Notes under the pieces: model-generated | Seen by the model: only the letters and a program-made list of their open reading frames with translations | What the model was told of the DNA's origin: nothing | Databases searched by the model: none | Assembly: GCA_037444075.1 (NCBI GenBank) | Contig: JBBIND010000025.1 | Location: 1-48,803, forward strand | Origin: JBBIND01 sp037444075 | Lineage (GTDB): Bacteria > Acidobacteriota > Terriglobia > Bryobacterales > Bryobacteraceae | Length of the DNA: 48,803 nt | Direction: 5' to 3' | Shown here: positions 9,197-17,169 of the stretch, piece after piece | How positions within the stretch are numbered: the stretch's first letter is position 1 | Layout: the number at the start of each line of letters is the position of its first letter | Translations under genes and position numbers: made by a program

Positions 9197-9221
9197 GGCC
9201 AGCCGCCAGGGAGAGACACCG

Positions 9222-9674
9222 ATGCAAGTCATTTTGAGAGAAGACGTCGATAAGCTCGGCACGCGCGGCCAGGTGGTGAAAGTGGCTGATGGCTACGCGC
9301 GCAACTACCTGTTGCCGAAGCGCCTCGCCGTGGAGGCCACGGCCGCCAACATGAAGATCGTCGAACAGGAGCGTGAAGCGTATCTTCGCCGCGAGGCTCG
9401 CGCCAAGGCCGATGCCGGCGATCTCGCCAAGCTCATGTCCGGCGTCAGCGTCACCATCGCGCAGAAGGCTGGCGAGCACGACCAACTGTTTGGCTCCGTC
9501 ACCGCGAAGGACATCGTCGAATTGCTGGAGAAGCAGAACTTCTCCATCGAGCGGCGGAAGATCCACCTCAACCATCCCATACGGCAGTTGGGGGACCATC
9601 AGGTCGCCATCCGGCTGCATCGCGACGTGACGGTGGAAATCACCGTCCACGTAGTCAAGGAAGAAGAGGAGTAA
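9222..9674 (+). CDS. rplI: 50S ribosomal protein L9
   Basis: 150 residues: N-terminal rRNA-binding domain (MQVILREDVDKLGTRGQVV then GYARNYLLPKRLA), a long connecting helix rich in Glu/Arg/Ala (about 45-75) and the C-terminal domain (LFGSVTAKDIVELL to about 145). The end is a short acidic run. Last gene of the ribosomal group; two GC-rich hairpins follow. Confidence 0.97.
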   Translation: MQVILREDVDKLGTRGQVVKVADGYARNYLLPKRLAVEATAANMKIVEQEREAYLRREARAKADAGDLAKLMSGVSVTIAQKAGEHDQLFGSVTAKDIVELLEKQNFSIERRKIHLNHPIRQLGDHQVAIRLHRDVTVEITVHVVKEEEE

Positions 9675-9720
9675 ACTGGTTTCCCGGGAGTGCTCAACGG
9701 GCACGGCCGGGTGGCGTCTT

Positions 9721-9770
9721 TCCCCAGCCCGCATGGCTGGGGAGACCTCTCCTCCCCGGCCGTAGGCCGG
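9721..9770 (+). terminator. Two consecutive GC-rich hairpins after rplI
   Basis: The first is a perfect 9-bp stem (TCCCCAGCC / GGCTGGGGA, loop CGCAT, 9721-9743). The second is a 6-bp stem (CCGGCC / GGCCGG, loop GTA, 9756-9770). Neither is followed by a run of T on the plus strand, so they may be a weak or Rho-assisted stop, or an RNA-stability element, between rplI and the HEAT gene that starts at 9788. Confidence 0.45.
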
Positions 9771-9787
9771 TCCCCCCCAGCAAGCAC

Positions 9788-11206
9788 ATGATCAAAGATC
9801 CGGCGCTGTACGCCGCGGAAGACTACGCCAACGTCCCCGCAGTGGAACTTCTGCGCGCCGCTGCGCGCGGCCACTTGGGGCTGGACCATCGCTTCCTCCG
9901 CGCACTTTTCGAAAATCCGGCCGACGCCCTGCCCGGGGTTCTGGAGTTCGCCCTCGGCGACCGGTCCATGGACCGCGTCTACCTGGGGGACGTGCTGATC
10001 CAGTTCTTCCGGCTTCATCCGGTGCCGGAAAGCCTGCCATTCCTGGTCGAGTCTGCACGCGTCGAGGCGGACGACATTTCCGAAAACCTCATCATCGCTT
10101 TCCGCGGCTTGGGCGATTTGGCGGTGGACGCCCTCCTGGACCTGCTCGAGGAGCCGGACCTTCCGGAAGACCACGACATCGCGTTCTTGATCGCCTGTCT
10201 CGGCGTGCGCGACGACCGCATCCGCACGGTCATCGAACGGACTCGCGCCATGGACCCGGAAGAGGGCGACGCCCTGCTGGAGATGTATGAAAGCGGCGGT
10301 TCCGCCGACACGGAAGCTGACGGCGAAGAAGTCTCCGGCGTGTATGCGGACTATCCCCAGTCCGTGGCTCCGCCAGTAGCGATCCTGCCCGAGCGGGAAC
10401 GCCTTCTCTTCCTGGCATCTCCCGCTGAAGAGCATCGCTTGGCCGCGGCAGCTGCGCTCCTGGAGACAGGGCTGTCTCCGGAGGCTGTCCAGGCTGTTCT
10501 CCAAACGGCTCAGAATGACCCGGTGGAGCGTGTTAGGGGCGTTTGCTGGGCCGCTCTCGGCGACGCCATCGATGACCCCTCTATCAGCCAGGCCATGTTG
10601 GCCCGCCTGAAGGAACCTGCTACGACGCGCTCCGAACAAGCGGGTCTGATCATCGGTCTTGCCGAGAAGGCCGAGGAGCCCCCGGTAGCGGCTGCCATCG
10701 AAACCCTGTACGCCGACCCCGAATGGCGGCACAAGGCGCTGGAAGCCATGTGGCGCAGCCTCGACCGCGGCTACGCCCGGTACTTCCCGCCTCACCTCGA
10801 GGATCCCGATCGCAGGGTTCGCCGCCAGGCTATTATCGGCTGCGGCTACCTCGGGGTTTCTTCCGAGTTGGAGCGCTTGCGCCGGCATCTCGAAGATCCG
10901 CTCTTCCGGCTCGACGCCCTCGGCGCCTACGCTTTGGCTGTCCCCGGCGATGTCTCCCCGAGCCGCGTTCAGGGGCTGCTGCGCAAGGTGGAACGCGTTG
11001 CCGGCGATCTGGATATCGAGGAGCTGCGTTCCGTTCAACTGGCCCTCGATCACCGCCTGATGCTGCACGGTTATCCGCCGGTGTTCTTCGCCGAGGAGGA
11101 CGATGAACTCGACGCCGAGCCCGCGGCTGCCTCCAGTAAGACCGGACAGAATGAACCCTGCCCCTGCGGCAGCGGTAAGAAATACAAGAAGTGCTGCGGC
11201 GCCTGA
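9788..11206 (+). CDS. HEAT-repeat protein with C-terminal SEC-C zinc motif
   Basis: 472 residues. Most of the protein is a series of short paired helices of HEAT/ARM type (for example LGDLAVDALLDLLEEPD, VERVRGVCWAALGDAIDDP, DRRVRRQAIIGCGYLGV). The last 20 residues carry the SEC-C motif PCPCGSGKKYKKCCG, the Cys cluster that binds zinc in SecA and many unrelated proteins. No catalytic domain is visible, so a scaffold or adaptor role is the likeliest inference; SEC-C suggests contact with the ribosome or Sec/SecB-like partners but this is not shown. The ribosome binding site is weak. Confidence 0.75.
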   Translation: MIKDPALYAAEDYANVPAVELLRAAARGHLGLDHRFLRALFENPADALPGVLEFALGDRSMDRVYLGDVLIQFFRLHPVPESLPFLVESARVEADDISENLIIAFRGLGDLAVDALLDLLEEPDLPEDHDIAFLIACLGVRDDRIRTVIERTRAMDPEEGDALLEMYESGGSADTEADGEEVSGVYADYPQSVAPPVAILPERERLLFLASPAEEHRLAAAAALLETGLSPEAVQAVLQTAQNDPVERVRGVCWAALGDAIDDPSISQAMLARLKEPATTRSEQAGLIIGLAEKAEEPPVAAAIETLYADPEWRHKALEAMWRSLDRGYARYFPPHLEDPDRRVRRQAIIGCGYLGVSSELERLRRHLEDPLFRLDALGAYALAVPGDVSPSRVQGLLRKVERVAGDLDIEELRSVQLALDHRLMLHGYPPVFFAEEDDELDAEPAAASSKTGQNEPCPCGSGKKYKKCCGA

Positions 11207-11283
11207 GAGGGCCTCGCAGGTCCGCGGTCTGACGCTACAGACGCCACCCCAGTTGCGCCATGGCGGTCTGGACGGAACCCGGG

Positions 11284-12030
11284 CTAGCGTTTCTCCCCGA
11301 GCAGAATCAGCGATTGCCCGATGGGCAGGTCCATCCCCGCTCGAAGCAGCGCCGCTTCCGCGGCCAAGGGGGCGTACAGCAGATTGTCCAGCCAGCCGGG
11401 CAATGGCTGCACTCCGCTGGCCGGTTCCTTACGCAGCAGCGGCTCCCAAAGCCTGAACTTGGCCAATGCCACCGGCAGCAGCAGGGAATTGGCGTAGGTG
11501 ACGCGGAGGGGCTGAATGCGATGGCGCCTCGCCAACTCGAGCAGGCGGCTCCTCGTGAAGCGCTGCCGCTCCATGGCGAACATGGAGTGACGGCTGCGCA
11601 ACGCATCCAGAGCTGAGACGCGGAGCGCCAGTAGACCTTTAGGTTTTAGCACCCGGGCCAGCTCCGCCATGGGCCGATCTTCTGCGCCGCGCGGGAAATG
11701 CACGATGACGTCCATGCAAACGACGGCGTCGAACGAGCTCTCCGGGAAGGGTAGTTGCGCCAGGTCGCCCTGAACCAGCCGCTCGATCCCCATCTGGCGT
11801 CCGAACATCAGTCCTTCCCAGCCCAGATCGAGCGGATACAGGCGCCATCCGTAACGGTCTTGGAGCATCCGCGCCAGGTGTCCCGTGCCGCACCCGGCTT
11901 CCAGCACGTCCAGCCGATCGCGGCGGGCGATACCGTCCAGCAACCGGAACAGGATCCGGCGCATGCCCCGGTACCACCAGAAATCCTCCTCCGCCTGGGC
12001 GATGTTGGCGAATTCCGCCGGGTTCATCAT
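11284..12030 (-). CDS. Class I SAM-dependent methyltransferase
   Basis: 248 residues from an ATG at 12030 (a second ATG follows immediately at 12027); it overlaps the stop of the upstream epimerase gene as ATGATGA, so the pair is translationally coupled. The SAM motif I reads VLEAGCGTGHLARML, with FDAVVCMDVIVHFPRG as the motif IV/post-IV region; the fold is of the methyltransferase 11/UbiE-like type. The start FANIAQAEEDFWWYRGMRRIL resembles methyltransferases found in glycan and lipid-sugar clusters. Substrate unknown. Confidence 0.85.
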   Translation of the reverse strand: MMNPAEFANIAQAEEDFWWYRGMRRILFRLLDGIARRDRLDVLEAGCGTGHLARMLQDRYGWRLYPLDLGWEGLMFGRQMGIERLVQGDLAQLPFPESSFDAVVCMDVIVHFPRGAEDRPMAELARVLKPKGLLALRVSALDALRSRHSMFAMERQRFTRSRLLELARRHRIQPLRVTYANSLLLPVALAKFRLWEPLLRKEPASGVQPLPGWLDNLLYAPLAAEAALLRAGMDLPIGQSLILLGEKR

Positions 12031-13085
12031 ATGGGTGAGAAGCTGAGGCGGCGGCGGACGCCCGTGTGCTCCGGCAGGTTGCACGTGGGCACGGGCTGAT
12101 TCGGGTCAAGGTAGGCATCCATGTGTTGGCGGTAGTAATCCACCGTCCGGCGGACGCCTTCTTCGAATGTTACGCGCGGCTTCCAGCCCAATTCAGACCG
12201 TATCCGGCTGTAGTCCGCGTAATAGCTCCCGATATCGATGGCTTTACGCTCGGGCGGGAACTCCCGGAGCACCGGCGGGTTGCCCCCGCAAGCGGCGGAA
12301 ATGACCTCAGCGATTCGGAGAAGTTCGAGCGTTTCCGATCCGCCTATGTTCAGCGTCCTCGATTGCGGGTTTCGCACTCGCCCCGCCAACAGGAACGCCT
12401 CCACGGCGTCATCCACATAAACCGGGTCCCGCAGTTGCTTGCCGTCCCCGAATACCTCGAGCGTCTCGCCCCGCAGCGCCCGCCTGAAGAACGTGCTCAG
12501 GACGCCCTGGCAGGGGATGTCCAACGCCATGCGGGGACCGTAGACGTTGGTTGGGCTCAAGACCACGCAGTCAAGGTCGCCGGTGCGCGCCAGCATGAGG
12601 TGATAGAAGGTGGCGGCGCCCTTGTGCACTCCGTTGAAATCCACCGGCCGTACGGGGTGCTCCTCGTCAAGCGGCAGGTACTCAGGTACCCCGTAGACTT
12701 GCCGGGTGCCAGCGAAAACGACCCTCTTGCCCGGGGCTTCCTGCCGCACGGTAAGCAGAAACCTGAGTTGGCTGATGGTATTGATCTGCAGGTCCCGCTC
12801 CGGAAAGTCCACGCTGTGGATGTGGCTGATTTCGCCAGCCAGGTTGAATATCACCTCAGCCTGCCGGATTTCCTCCGTCATGTCGTGAGCTTCGGCTATG
12901 TCGATGGAGAGGATCCGGACCCGGTCCTTCACCGGCTCCAGGTTGTAGTGGTTCCCCCCGCACCCGTCCACCACGGGATCGGCCACCGTCACCTCGGCCC
13001 CTTCCTGCGCCAGGCGTAATGCCAGGCTGCTACCTATGAAGCCCAACCCACCCGTCACCAGGATCTTCTTGCCAGCGTAGAACAT
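12027..13085 (-). CDS. NAD-dependent epimerase/dehydratase (extended SDR) lacking the usual Tyr
   Basis: 352 residues from ATG 13085 (a GTG two codons upstream is possible; AAGG before 13085 favours the ATG). The Rossmann loop ILVTGGLGFIGSSLA and the FNLAGEISH and GTRQVYG strands are those of nucleotide-sugar epimerases and dehydratases. In the catalytic YxxxK position the sequence is NGVHK, so Lys is kept but Tyr is replaced by Asn. SPTNVYGPRM and DPVYVDDAVEA are normal. A subfamily with NG(I/V)(N/H)K is, as far as I recall, known in other bacteria, so this is probably a defined branch and not a dead enzyme. Partner of the coupled methyltransferase. Confidence 0.85.
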   Translation of the reverse strand: MFYAGKKILVTGGLGFIGSSLALRLAQEGAEVTVADPVVDGCGGNHYNLEPVKDRVRILSIDIAEAHDMTEEIRQAEVIFNLAGEISHIHSVDFPERDLQINTISQLRFLLTVRQEAPGKRVVFAGTRQVYGVPEYLPLDEEHPVRPVDFNGVHKGAATFYHLMLARTGDLDCVVLSPTNVYGPRMALDIPCQGVLSTFFRRALRGETLEVFGDGKQLRDPVYVDDAVEAFLLAGRVRNPQSRTLNIGGSETLELLRIAEVISAACGGNPPVLREFPPERKAIDIGSYYADYSRIRSELGWKPRVTFEEGVRRTVDYYRQHMDAYLDPNQPVPTCNLPEHTGVRRRLSFSPI

Positions 13086-13201
13086 AGACACCTTGCCTTC
13101 TTCGGACGGCTATGCCGCCGCCGAAGCAGCCTTTCTTTATACCATGCTGCGAGGTGGGTCCAAGCGGCGCGTGTGCGCGCAGCCGTGCTAGCATAATCGC
13201 G

Positions 13202-15004
13202 ATGAGTAGTAGAACCGTATACAGGCTCCTGGAAGAGGCGGTCTCCGCTTATGGTGCGGCGCCTGCACTCTATGAGCCCATTCCTGGTCCCGAGGGCACC
13301 ACTTACCAAACGTACAACTGGACCGAGTACAAGCAGGCTGTTGAAGAAGTTGCCGTCGGATTACGCGCCAGGGGAATCAGCAAGGGCGATGTGGTCGCTA
13401 TCATCTCGGAGACTCGCCTGGAGTTTTATCTGGCGGACTTGGGCATCATGACCTGTGGCGGCTTGGCCGCGGCCATGTACACCAGCTATCCGCCTCGTGA
13501 GCAGGTGCGCACTCTCAAAGCTTGCGACGCGCGCGCCGTTTTTGTCGAAAACCCGGAGTTGTTGCGCAAGCTCCGCACCGCCGCGGAGGGCTCGCTCGAC
13601 GTCCAGTTCTTTCTGTTTCAGGGAGAAGCGGAGGATGCGATTACCATGGAGCGGCTACGCCAGGCGGGCGCCAGCGCTCTCAGCGAGGACGCTGAGCTGT
13701 TGCCGCGCATGTGCGGCGAAGTTGCTCCTTCCGACTACGCCATCCTCTACATGACTTCCGGCGCTACCGGCGAGCCCAAAATGGCGTTGGTGACCCACCA
13801 CTCCATCGTCGCGAACCTCGATATGGGTCCCAACGCAGTGCCGCTAAGCCCGGACCACGTTTCCATCACGTTCCTGCCCTCAGCCCATATCACCCAACGC
13901 ATTGCGATGGAATTGCTCCCCATCCGCTGTGGCATGCCAGTGTATTTCTCCGAGGGCCTGAGCAAACTGCCGCATGAGTTGAAGCGCATCCAGCCCACAT
14001 TCTTTGTGGCTCCGCCGCGGGTCTGGGAGAGGATTTACTCAAGCATCTGCACGGAAATCCGCAAACGCGGTCCCTTCACGCGCAAGTTGTTCTACGGCGC
14101 CCTGGGGCTGGGACTCGAGGCCAGCAAACTCCGGCAGCAGCGCAAGCCGATCCCCGCCTGGATGGGTACGGCGCTGCGAGCCGCTGACCGTCTGGTGTTC
14201 CAGAAGATCCGTGAGCGGTTCGGCGGGCGCCTGGAACTCCCCATCTCCGGCTCCGCCCCATTGCCCAAAGATCTGGCGGATTTCTACTCTGCCATTGGCA
14301 TGCCTATCTTTGAAGGCTATGGGCTTACGGAAGGCGGAATCGTCTGCCTGAACCCTCTGGACCACGTTAAGTCGGGCAGCATCGGGGTGCCTTTCACGGG
14401 GGTCGAGTTCAAGATTGCCGAAGACGGCGAACTGCTCATCCGCAGCGCCTCGCTGTTCTCCGGCTACTACAAGGACCCGGGCAGCACCGCCTCTGTGCTG
14501 CGCGACGGGTGGCTGCATACCGGCGACGTCGCCGAAAGGGACAGCGAAGGTTACTACTACATTACGGGCCGCAAGAAGGATCTGCTGGTTGCCTCCAACG
14601 GCAAGAAGATCTTCCCCGCGCGCATTGAGAACATGTTCAAGATGGAGCCCATCTTCAATCAGGTCTACCTGCTGGGCGACCGTATGCCCTATGTAGCTGC
14701 TATCTTTACCCTGAACGCCACGGCTGCCGAGGCGTTGAAGGGGATGGAGAACTACCGGGGCAAGCCGGTGGAAGAGGTTGTTCAGGCGCCGGTAGTGACC
14801 GAGGAGATCAAGAAAGCGGTCGCGCGAGTCAACCGGCAATTGGCGCCCTTCGAACAGGTGCGCCGATACCATCTCCTGAACCGGGAATTCACCATCGCCG
14901 ACGGGGAATTGACGCCCACCATGAAGCTTCGCCGCGCCAAAATCCTGGAAAACCACCGCAACATCGTGCAGGCCCTGTTCGCCGGAAAAGAAGAATGGGC
15001 CTGA
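13202..15004 (+). CDS. AMP-dependent long-chain acyl-CoA synthetase
   Basis: 600 residues from ATG 13202; an in-frame upstream start at 13112 lies inside the divergent promoter region and was rejected. The fold is the adenylate-forming superfamily: YMTSGATGEPKMALVTH is the P-loop motif, YGLTEGGIVCLNP the A5 region, DGWLHTGDVAERDSEGYYYI the ATP-site Asp, and GRKKDLLVASNGKK the hinge. Length and motifs match FadD15/FAA-type fatty acyl-CoA ligases that activate long fatty acids at the membrane. A CATAAT hexamer ends five bases before the ATG, so the message may have almost no leader. Confidence 0.92.
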   Translation: MSSRTVYRLLEEAVSAYGAAPALYEPIPGPEGTTYQTYNWTEYKQAVEEVAVGLRARGISKGDVVAIISETRLEFYLADLGIMTCGGLAAAMYTSYPPREQVRTLKACDARAVFVENPELLRKLRTAAEGSLDVQFFLFQGEAEDAITMERLRQAGASALSEDAELLPRMCGEVAPSDYAILYMTSGATGEPKMALVTHHSIVANLDMGPNAVPLSPDHVSITFLPSAHITQRIAMELLPIRCGMPVYFSEGLSKLPHELKRIQPTFFVAPPRVWERIYSSICTEIRKRGPFTRKLFYGALGLGLEASKLRQQRKPIPAWMGTALRAADRLVFQKIRERFGGRLELPISGSAPLPKDLADFYSAIGMPIFEGYGLTEGGIVCLNPLDHVKSGSIGVPFTGVEFKIAEDGELLIRSASLFSGYYKDPGSTASVLRDGWLHTGDVAERDSEGYYYITGRKKDLLVASNGKKIFPARIENMFKMEPIFNQVYLLGDRMPYVAAIFTLNATAAEALKGMENYRGKPVEEVVQAPVVTEEIKKAVARVNRQLAPFEQVRRYHLLNREFTIADGELTPTMKLRRAKILENHRNIVQALFAGKEEWA

Positions 15005-15031
15005 GACTTTCCCCGCTGGAATCGGAACATA

Positions 15032-15037
15032 TATAAT
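15032..15037 (+). promoter_or_regulatory. TATAAT -10 box before the 36-aa membrane protein
   Basis: A consensus TATAAT (within ATATATAATG) lies about 75 bases before the GTG start of the small gene. The matching -35 window (about 15009-15014, TTCCCC) is poor. A start near 15044 would give a leader of about 65 bases containing GAGCGGACGGCTC, a short stem. Confidence 0.45.
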
Positions 15038-15108
15038 GCACGGTTTGAGCGGACGGCTCAACGCCGGGTTGTCCGCCTAAACCAAGACTCATTCGGAGAG
15101 GGAGAAAC

Positions 15109-15219
15109 GTGGATCAGCAAACCGTTCAAATCATCTGCGGCGTTCTTGCCGTCGTTTGTGTCGTCATTATCGTGATGCGCCGCAAGAAGCGCAAGGGGCA
15201 GAAGGAGGAGGACTTCTAG
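15109..15219 (+). CDS. 36-residue single-pass membrane protein
   Basis: Begins with GTG preceded by GAGAGGGAGAA, a good ribosome binding site about 5-8 bases upstream, and ends TAG. Residues 1-6 (MDQQTV) are polar, residues 7-23 (QIICGVLAVVCVVIIVM) form one membrane helix, and 24-36 (RRKKRKGQKEEDF) are strongly basic then acidic. By the positive-inside rule the C-terminus would be cytoplasmic. It has its own TATAAT box upstream. The SET-domain gene begins 8 bp after its stop in another frame. I do not recognise the family; it resembles small YajC-less or regulatory one-helix proteins only in general layout. Confidence 0.65.
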   Translation: MDQQTVQIICGVLAVVCVVIIVMRRKKRKGQKEEDF

Positions 15220-15227
15220 CGCGAAGC

Positions 15228-15734
15228 GTGAGCCCGGAAACGAAACGCCCTGGCAGGGGGCGGAAAACCCACGAACCTCACCAATCTGACCCCTGCCTCC
15301 ACAGGGAACCACACGTTGATCCGAGGTATTGCTGCTTCACACTGCGCCTCAGCCGCTCCGGCATCCATCGGTGGGGAGTCTTCGCCGAGGAACGCATCCC
15401 CGCCAGGCGCAAGGTGATCGAGTACACCGGCGAGCGCATCAGCCGCCGGGAGACCAAACGCCGTGCTGACGGCGAACTCAACTACCTGTTCACCCTCAAC
15501 CACTATTGGTGCGTGGATGGAGCCGTGGGCGGCAGCGGCGCAGAGTTCATCAATCACTCCTGTGACCCCAACTTGTACGCCTGCATCATGAAAGAACACA
15601 TACTCTACATGAGCCGCAGGGTGATCGAACCGGGCGAGGAGTTGACCGTCGATTATCGATTCGACCCGGACGTGGAGGAAGTCAAGTGCGGCTGCGGCTC
15701 TCCGCGCTGCCGGGGCACGATCAACCTGAAGTGA
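15228..15734 (+). CDS. SET-domain protein-lysine methyltransferase
   Basis: 168 residues from GTG 15228, the only start codon after the stop of the small membrane gene that keeps the whole domain; the first 45 residues are unlike any domain. The SET core runs from LRLSRSGIHRWGVFAEE to about residue 155. The SAM/active-site pseudoknot is complete: INHSCDPNLYA (NHSC motif) and GEELTVDY. A post-SET cysteine cluster CGCGSPRCRG closes the protein, which would bind zinc with the NHSC Cys. Bacterial SET proteins are few and their targets (histone-like or ribosomal proteins) are mostly unknown. Confidence 0.88.
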   Translation: MSPETKRPGRGRKTHEPHQSDPCLHREPHVDPRYCCFTLRLSRSGIHRWGVFAEERIPARRKVIEYTGERISRRETKRRADGELNYLFTLNHYWCVDGAVGGSGAEFINHSCDPNLYACIMKEHILYMSRRVIEPGEELTVDYRFDPDVEEVKCGCGSPRCRGTINLK

Positions 15735-15743
15735 CCGCTGCTG

Positions 15744-16985
15744 CTAGAAGGTGGCTCTTGAGAAGATGGCCGCCACAAGGTCCGCCCAACCGGGCGACTT
15801 CTTAGCCGGTTTGTTGGGCGCTTTCCCCAGCACGTGCCTCGATACGGAAACCAGCGCCTTGCCCGCCTCTGAATGGCTCGAGATCGGTTTACCCTCCATC
15901 AGCGACTTCATGACAGCCTCGTAATCGCTGGGAATCACATGAGTTATGTCCATGTAGAGAGCCTTAGCGATGGCTTCCTGCCTAAGCCCTGTGAGTGGGC
16001 TGTAGCGGTTCACCACCACGTGCAGCTTCTCGCGCTCAACCTGTTTGGAGTCAAAGTAGGCGAGGGCTTTTTGGGTAGCCTGCAAAGCGGGCACCTCGTT
16101 GGTGGTCACCAGCAGGATGGTGCTGGCTGCCCGCGCGATGGCCAACTCCCAGGCGCCGTAGACCCCCCCACAGTCCACGAAGATCATCTCGTAGAGCTGC
16201 CTGGCGAAGTGGAGCAGGTGCGTGGGATCCTGCTGATCCCGCAAGGTCAGCATCGGGTCAGAGGGGCTGAGCAGCACATCCACCCCGTGCCAGTGCGCCA
16301 CCAGGCTTCGCCAGACTCCTTCGTCGAGCCCGTCCACCCGGCTTAGAGCGTCCACCACGCCGTACTGGGATTCGAGTTTCAACTGGAAGCCGATGGTGCC
16401 GGTAAGCGGGTCCAGGTCGGCTAACAGGACTTTGCTTAGTCCGGTCTGCCTGCAATGGTAGGCGAGATTCGCGGCAATGGTGCTGGCGCCGCAGGCGCCC
16501 TTAGCCGGCATGACGCAGCAGAGCTTGGCTCCACTCTTGCCGGGAGTTGCACCAGAAACTAGATGTGACAGCCGCCCCAGTACATTCTTGACTTCCTCGT
16601 TGTCGAAGGGCCGGAGCAGGAATTCGGTTGCACCGTGCCTCAGGCAGCTTAACAGCAGGTCCGGATCATTCTGCTTGAGGATCGCCACAATCTGCAGCTG
16701 ACCCTCCTCCTCTGCCAAGGCCGCGATGATCCGCAATGCCGTTTCGCGGTCAGAGTCAACGCAGACGAACACAGCCAGCGGCGAGTGCTTCTCAATCAGC
16801 TCCTGCAAAGATTTGCGGTTCGGGTAGGTGCCGACCTGCAGCAGCGACAAGCCGTGCAGATGGTTTCGCAGAACCGGCTCAAGTTCTTTTGAAACAGCAG
16901 GATCCGGACACAATAAGATCCCGGCTGCGGACTTTTCTGATCGATGCGTCGTGCCCGAGGTCATCCATTCAGGCTGAAGGTACAC
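15744..16985 (-). CDS. CpaE-like MinD-family ATPase with N-terminal receiver-like domain
   Basis: 413 residues from GTG 16985 or 406 from ATG 16964. Residues 20-140 form a receiver-like domain (LAVFVCVDSD strand, HGATEFLLRPF end), and residues 155-400 a ParA/MinD ATPase with the deviant Walker A KGACGAS (162-168), DLDPLTG, and MIFVDCGG as Walker B. CpaE proteins place Flp/tad pilus machines at the pole. No other cpa/tad gene is nearby, so the role here is open. A divergent response regulator gene lies 184 bp away. The GTG start lies in a perfect hairpin. Confidence 0.85.
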   Translation of the reverse strand: MYLQPEWMTSGTTHRSEKSAAGILLCPDPAVSKELEPVLRNHLHGLSLLQVGTYPNRKSLQELIEKHSPLAVFVCVDSDRETALRIIAALAEEEGQLQIVAILKQNDPDLLLSCLRHGATEFLLRPFDNEEVKNVLGRLSHLVSGATPGKSGAKLCCVMPAKGACGASTIAANLAYHCRQTGLSKVLLADLDPLTGTIGFQLKLESQYGVVDALSRVDGLDEGVWRSLVAHWHGVDVLLSPSDPMLTLRDQQDPTHLLHFARQLYEMIFVDCGGVYGAWELAIARAASTILLVTTNEVPALQATQKALAYFDSKQVEREKLHVVVNRYSPLTGLRQEAIAKALYMDITHVIPSDYEAVMKSLMEGKPISSHSEAGKALVSVSRHVLGKAPNKPAKKSPGWADLVAAIFSRATF

Positions 16986-16994
16986 CTTCAGCCT
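16971..16994 (-). promoter_or_regulatory. Perfect 11-bp inverted repeat containing the cpaE-like start codon
   Basis: AGGCTGAAGGT and ACCTTCAGCCT are exact complements separated by only two bases. On the minus strand the candidate GTG start codon at 16985-16983 lies at the tip. As RNA, this would hide the start codon and the GAAGG ribosome binding site; as DNA, it would be a palindromic operator. If translation begins at ATG 16964 instead, the hairpin lies just upstream in the leader. Confidence 0.6.
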
Positions 16995-17169
16995 TCCAGG
17001 CTCATCGGCCGTTTTGCCTAAAGTATGAGAATACCCCCGCCGAAAACTGACTATGCCTAAGAGAAATACAGGCTAAGATACTTCCGCCATGCTTCCGGCC
17101 CGCCCGCCGACGGCGCCGGCGGCCAACGCGCATGACTTGCTGCGAGCTGCTTCAAGAAAGGAATCTGTG

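Noticed and set aside
9599..11068. 489-codon minus-strand frame
   Set aside because: It is the shadow of the HEAT/SEC-C gene and shows no domain.
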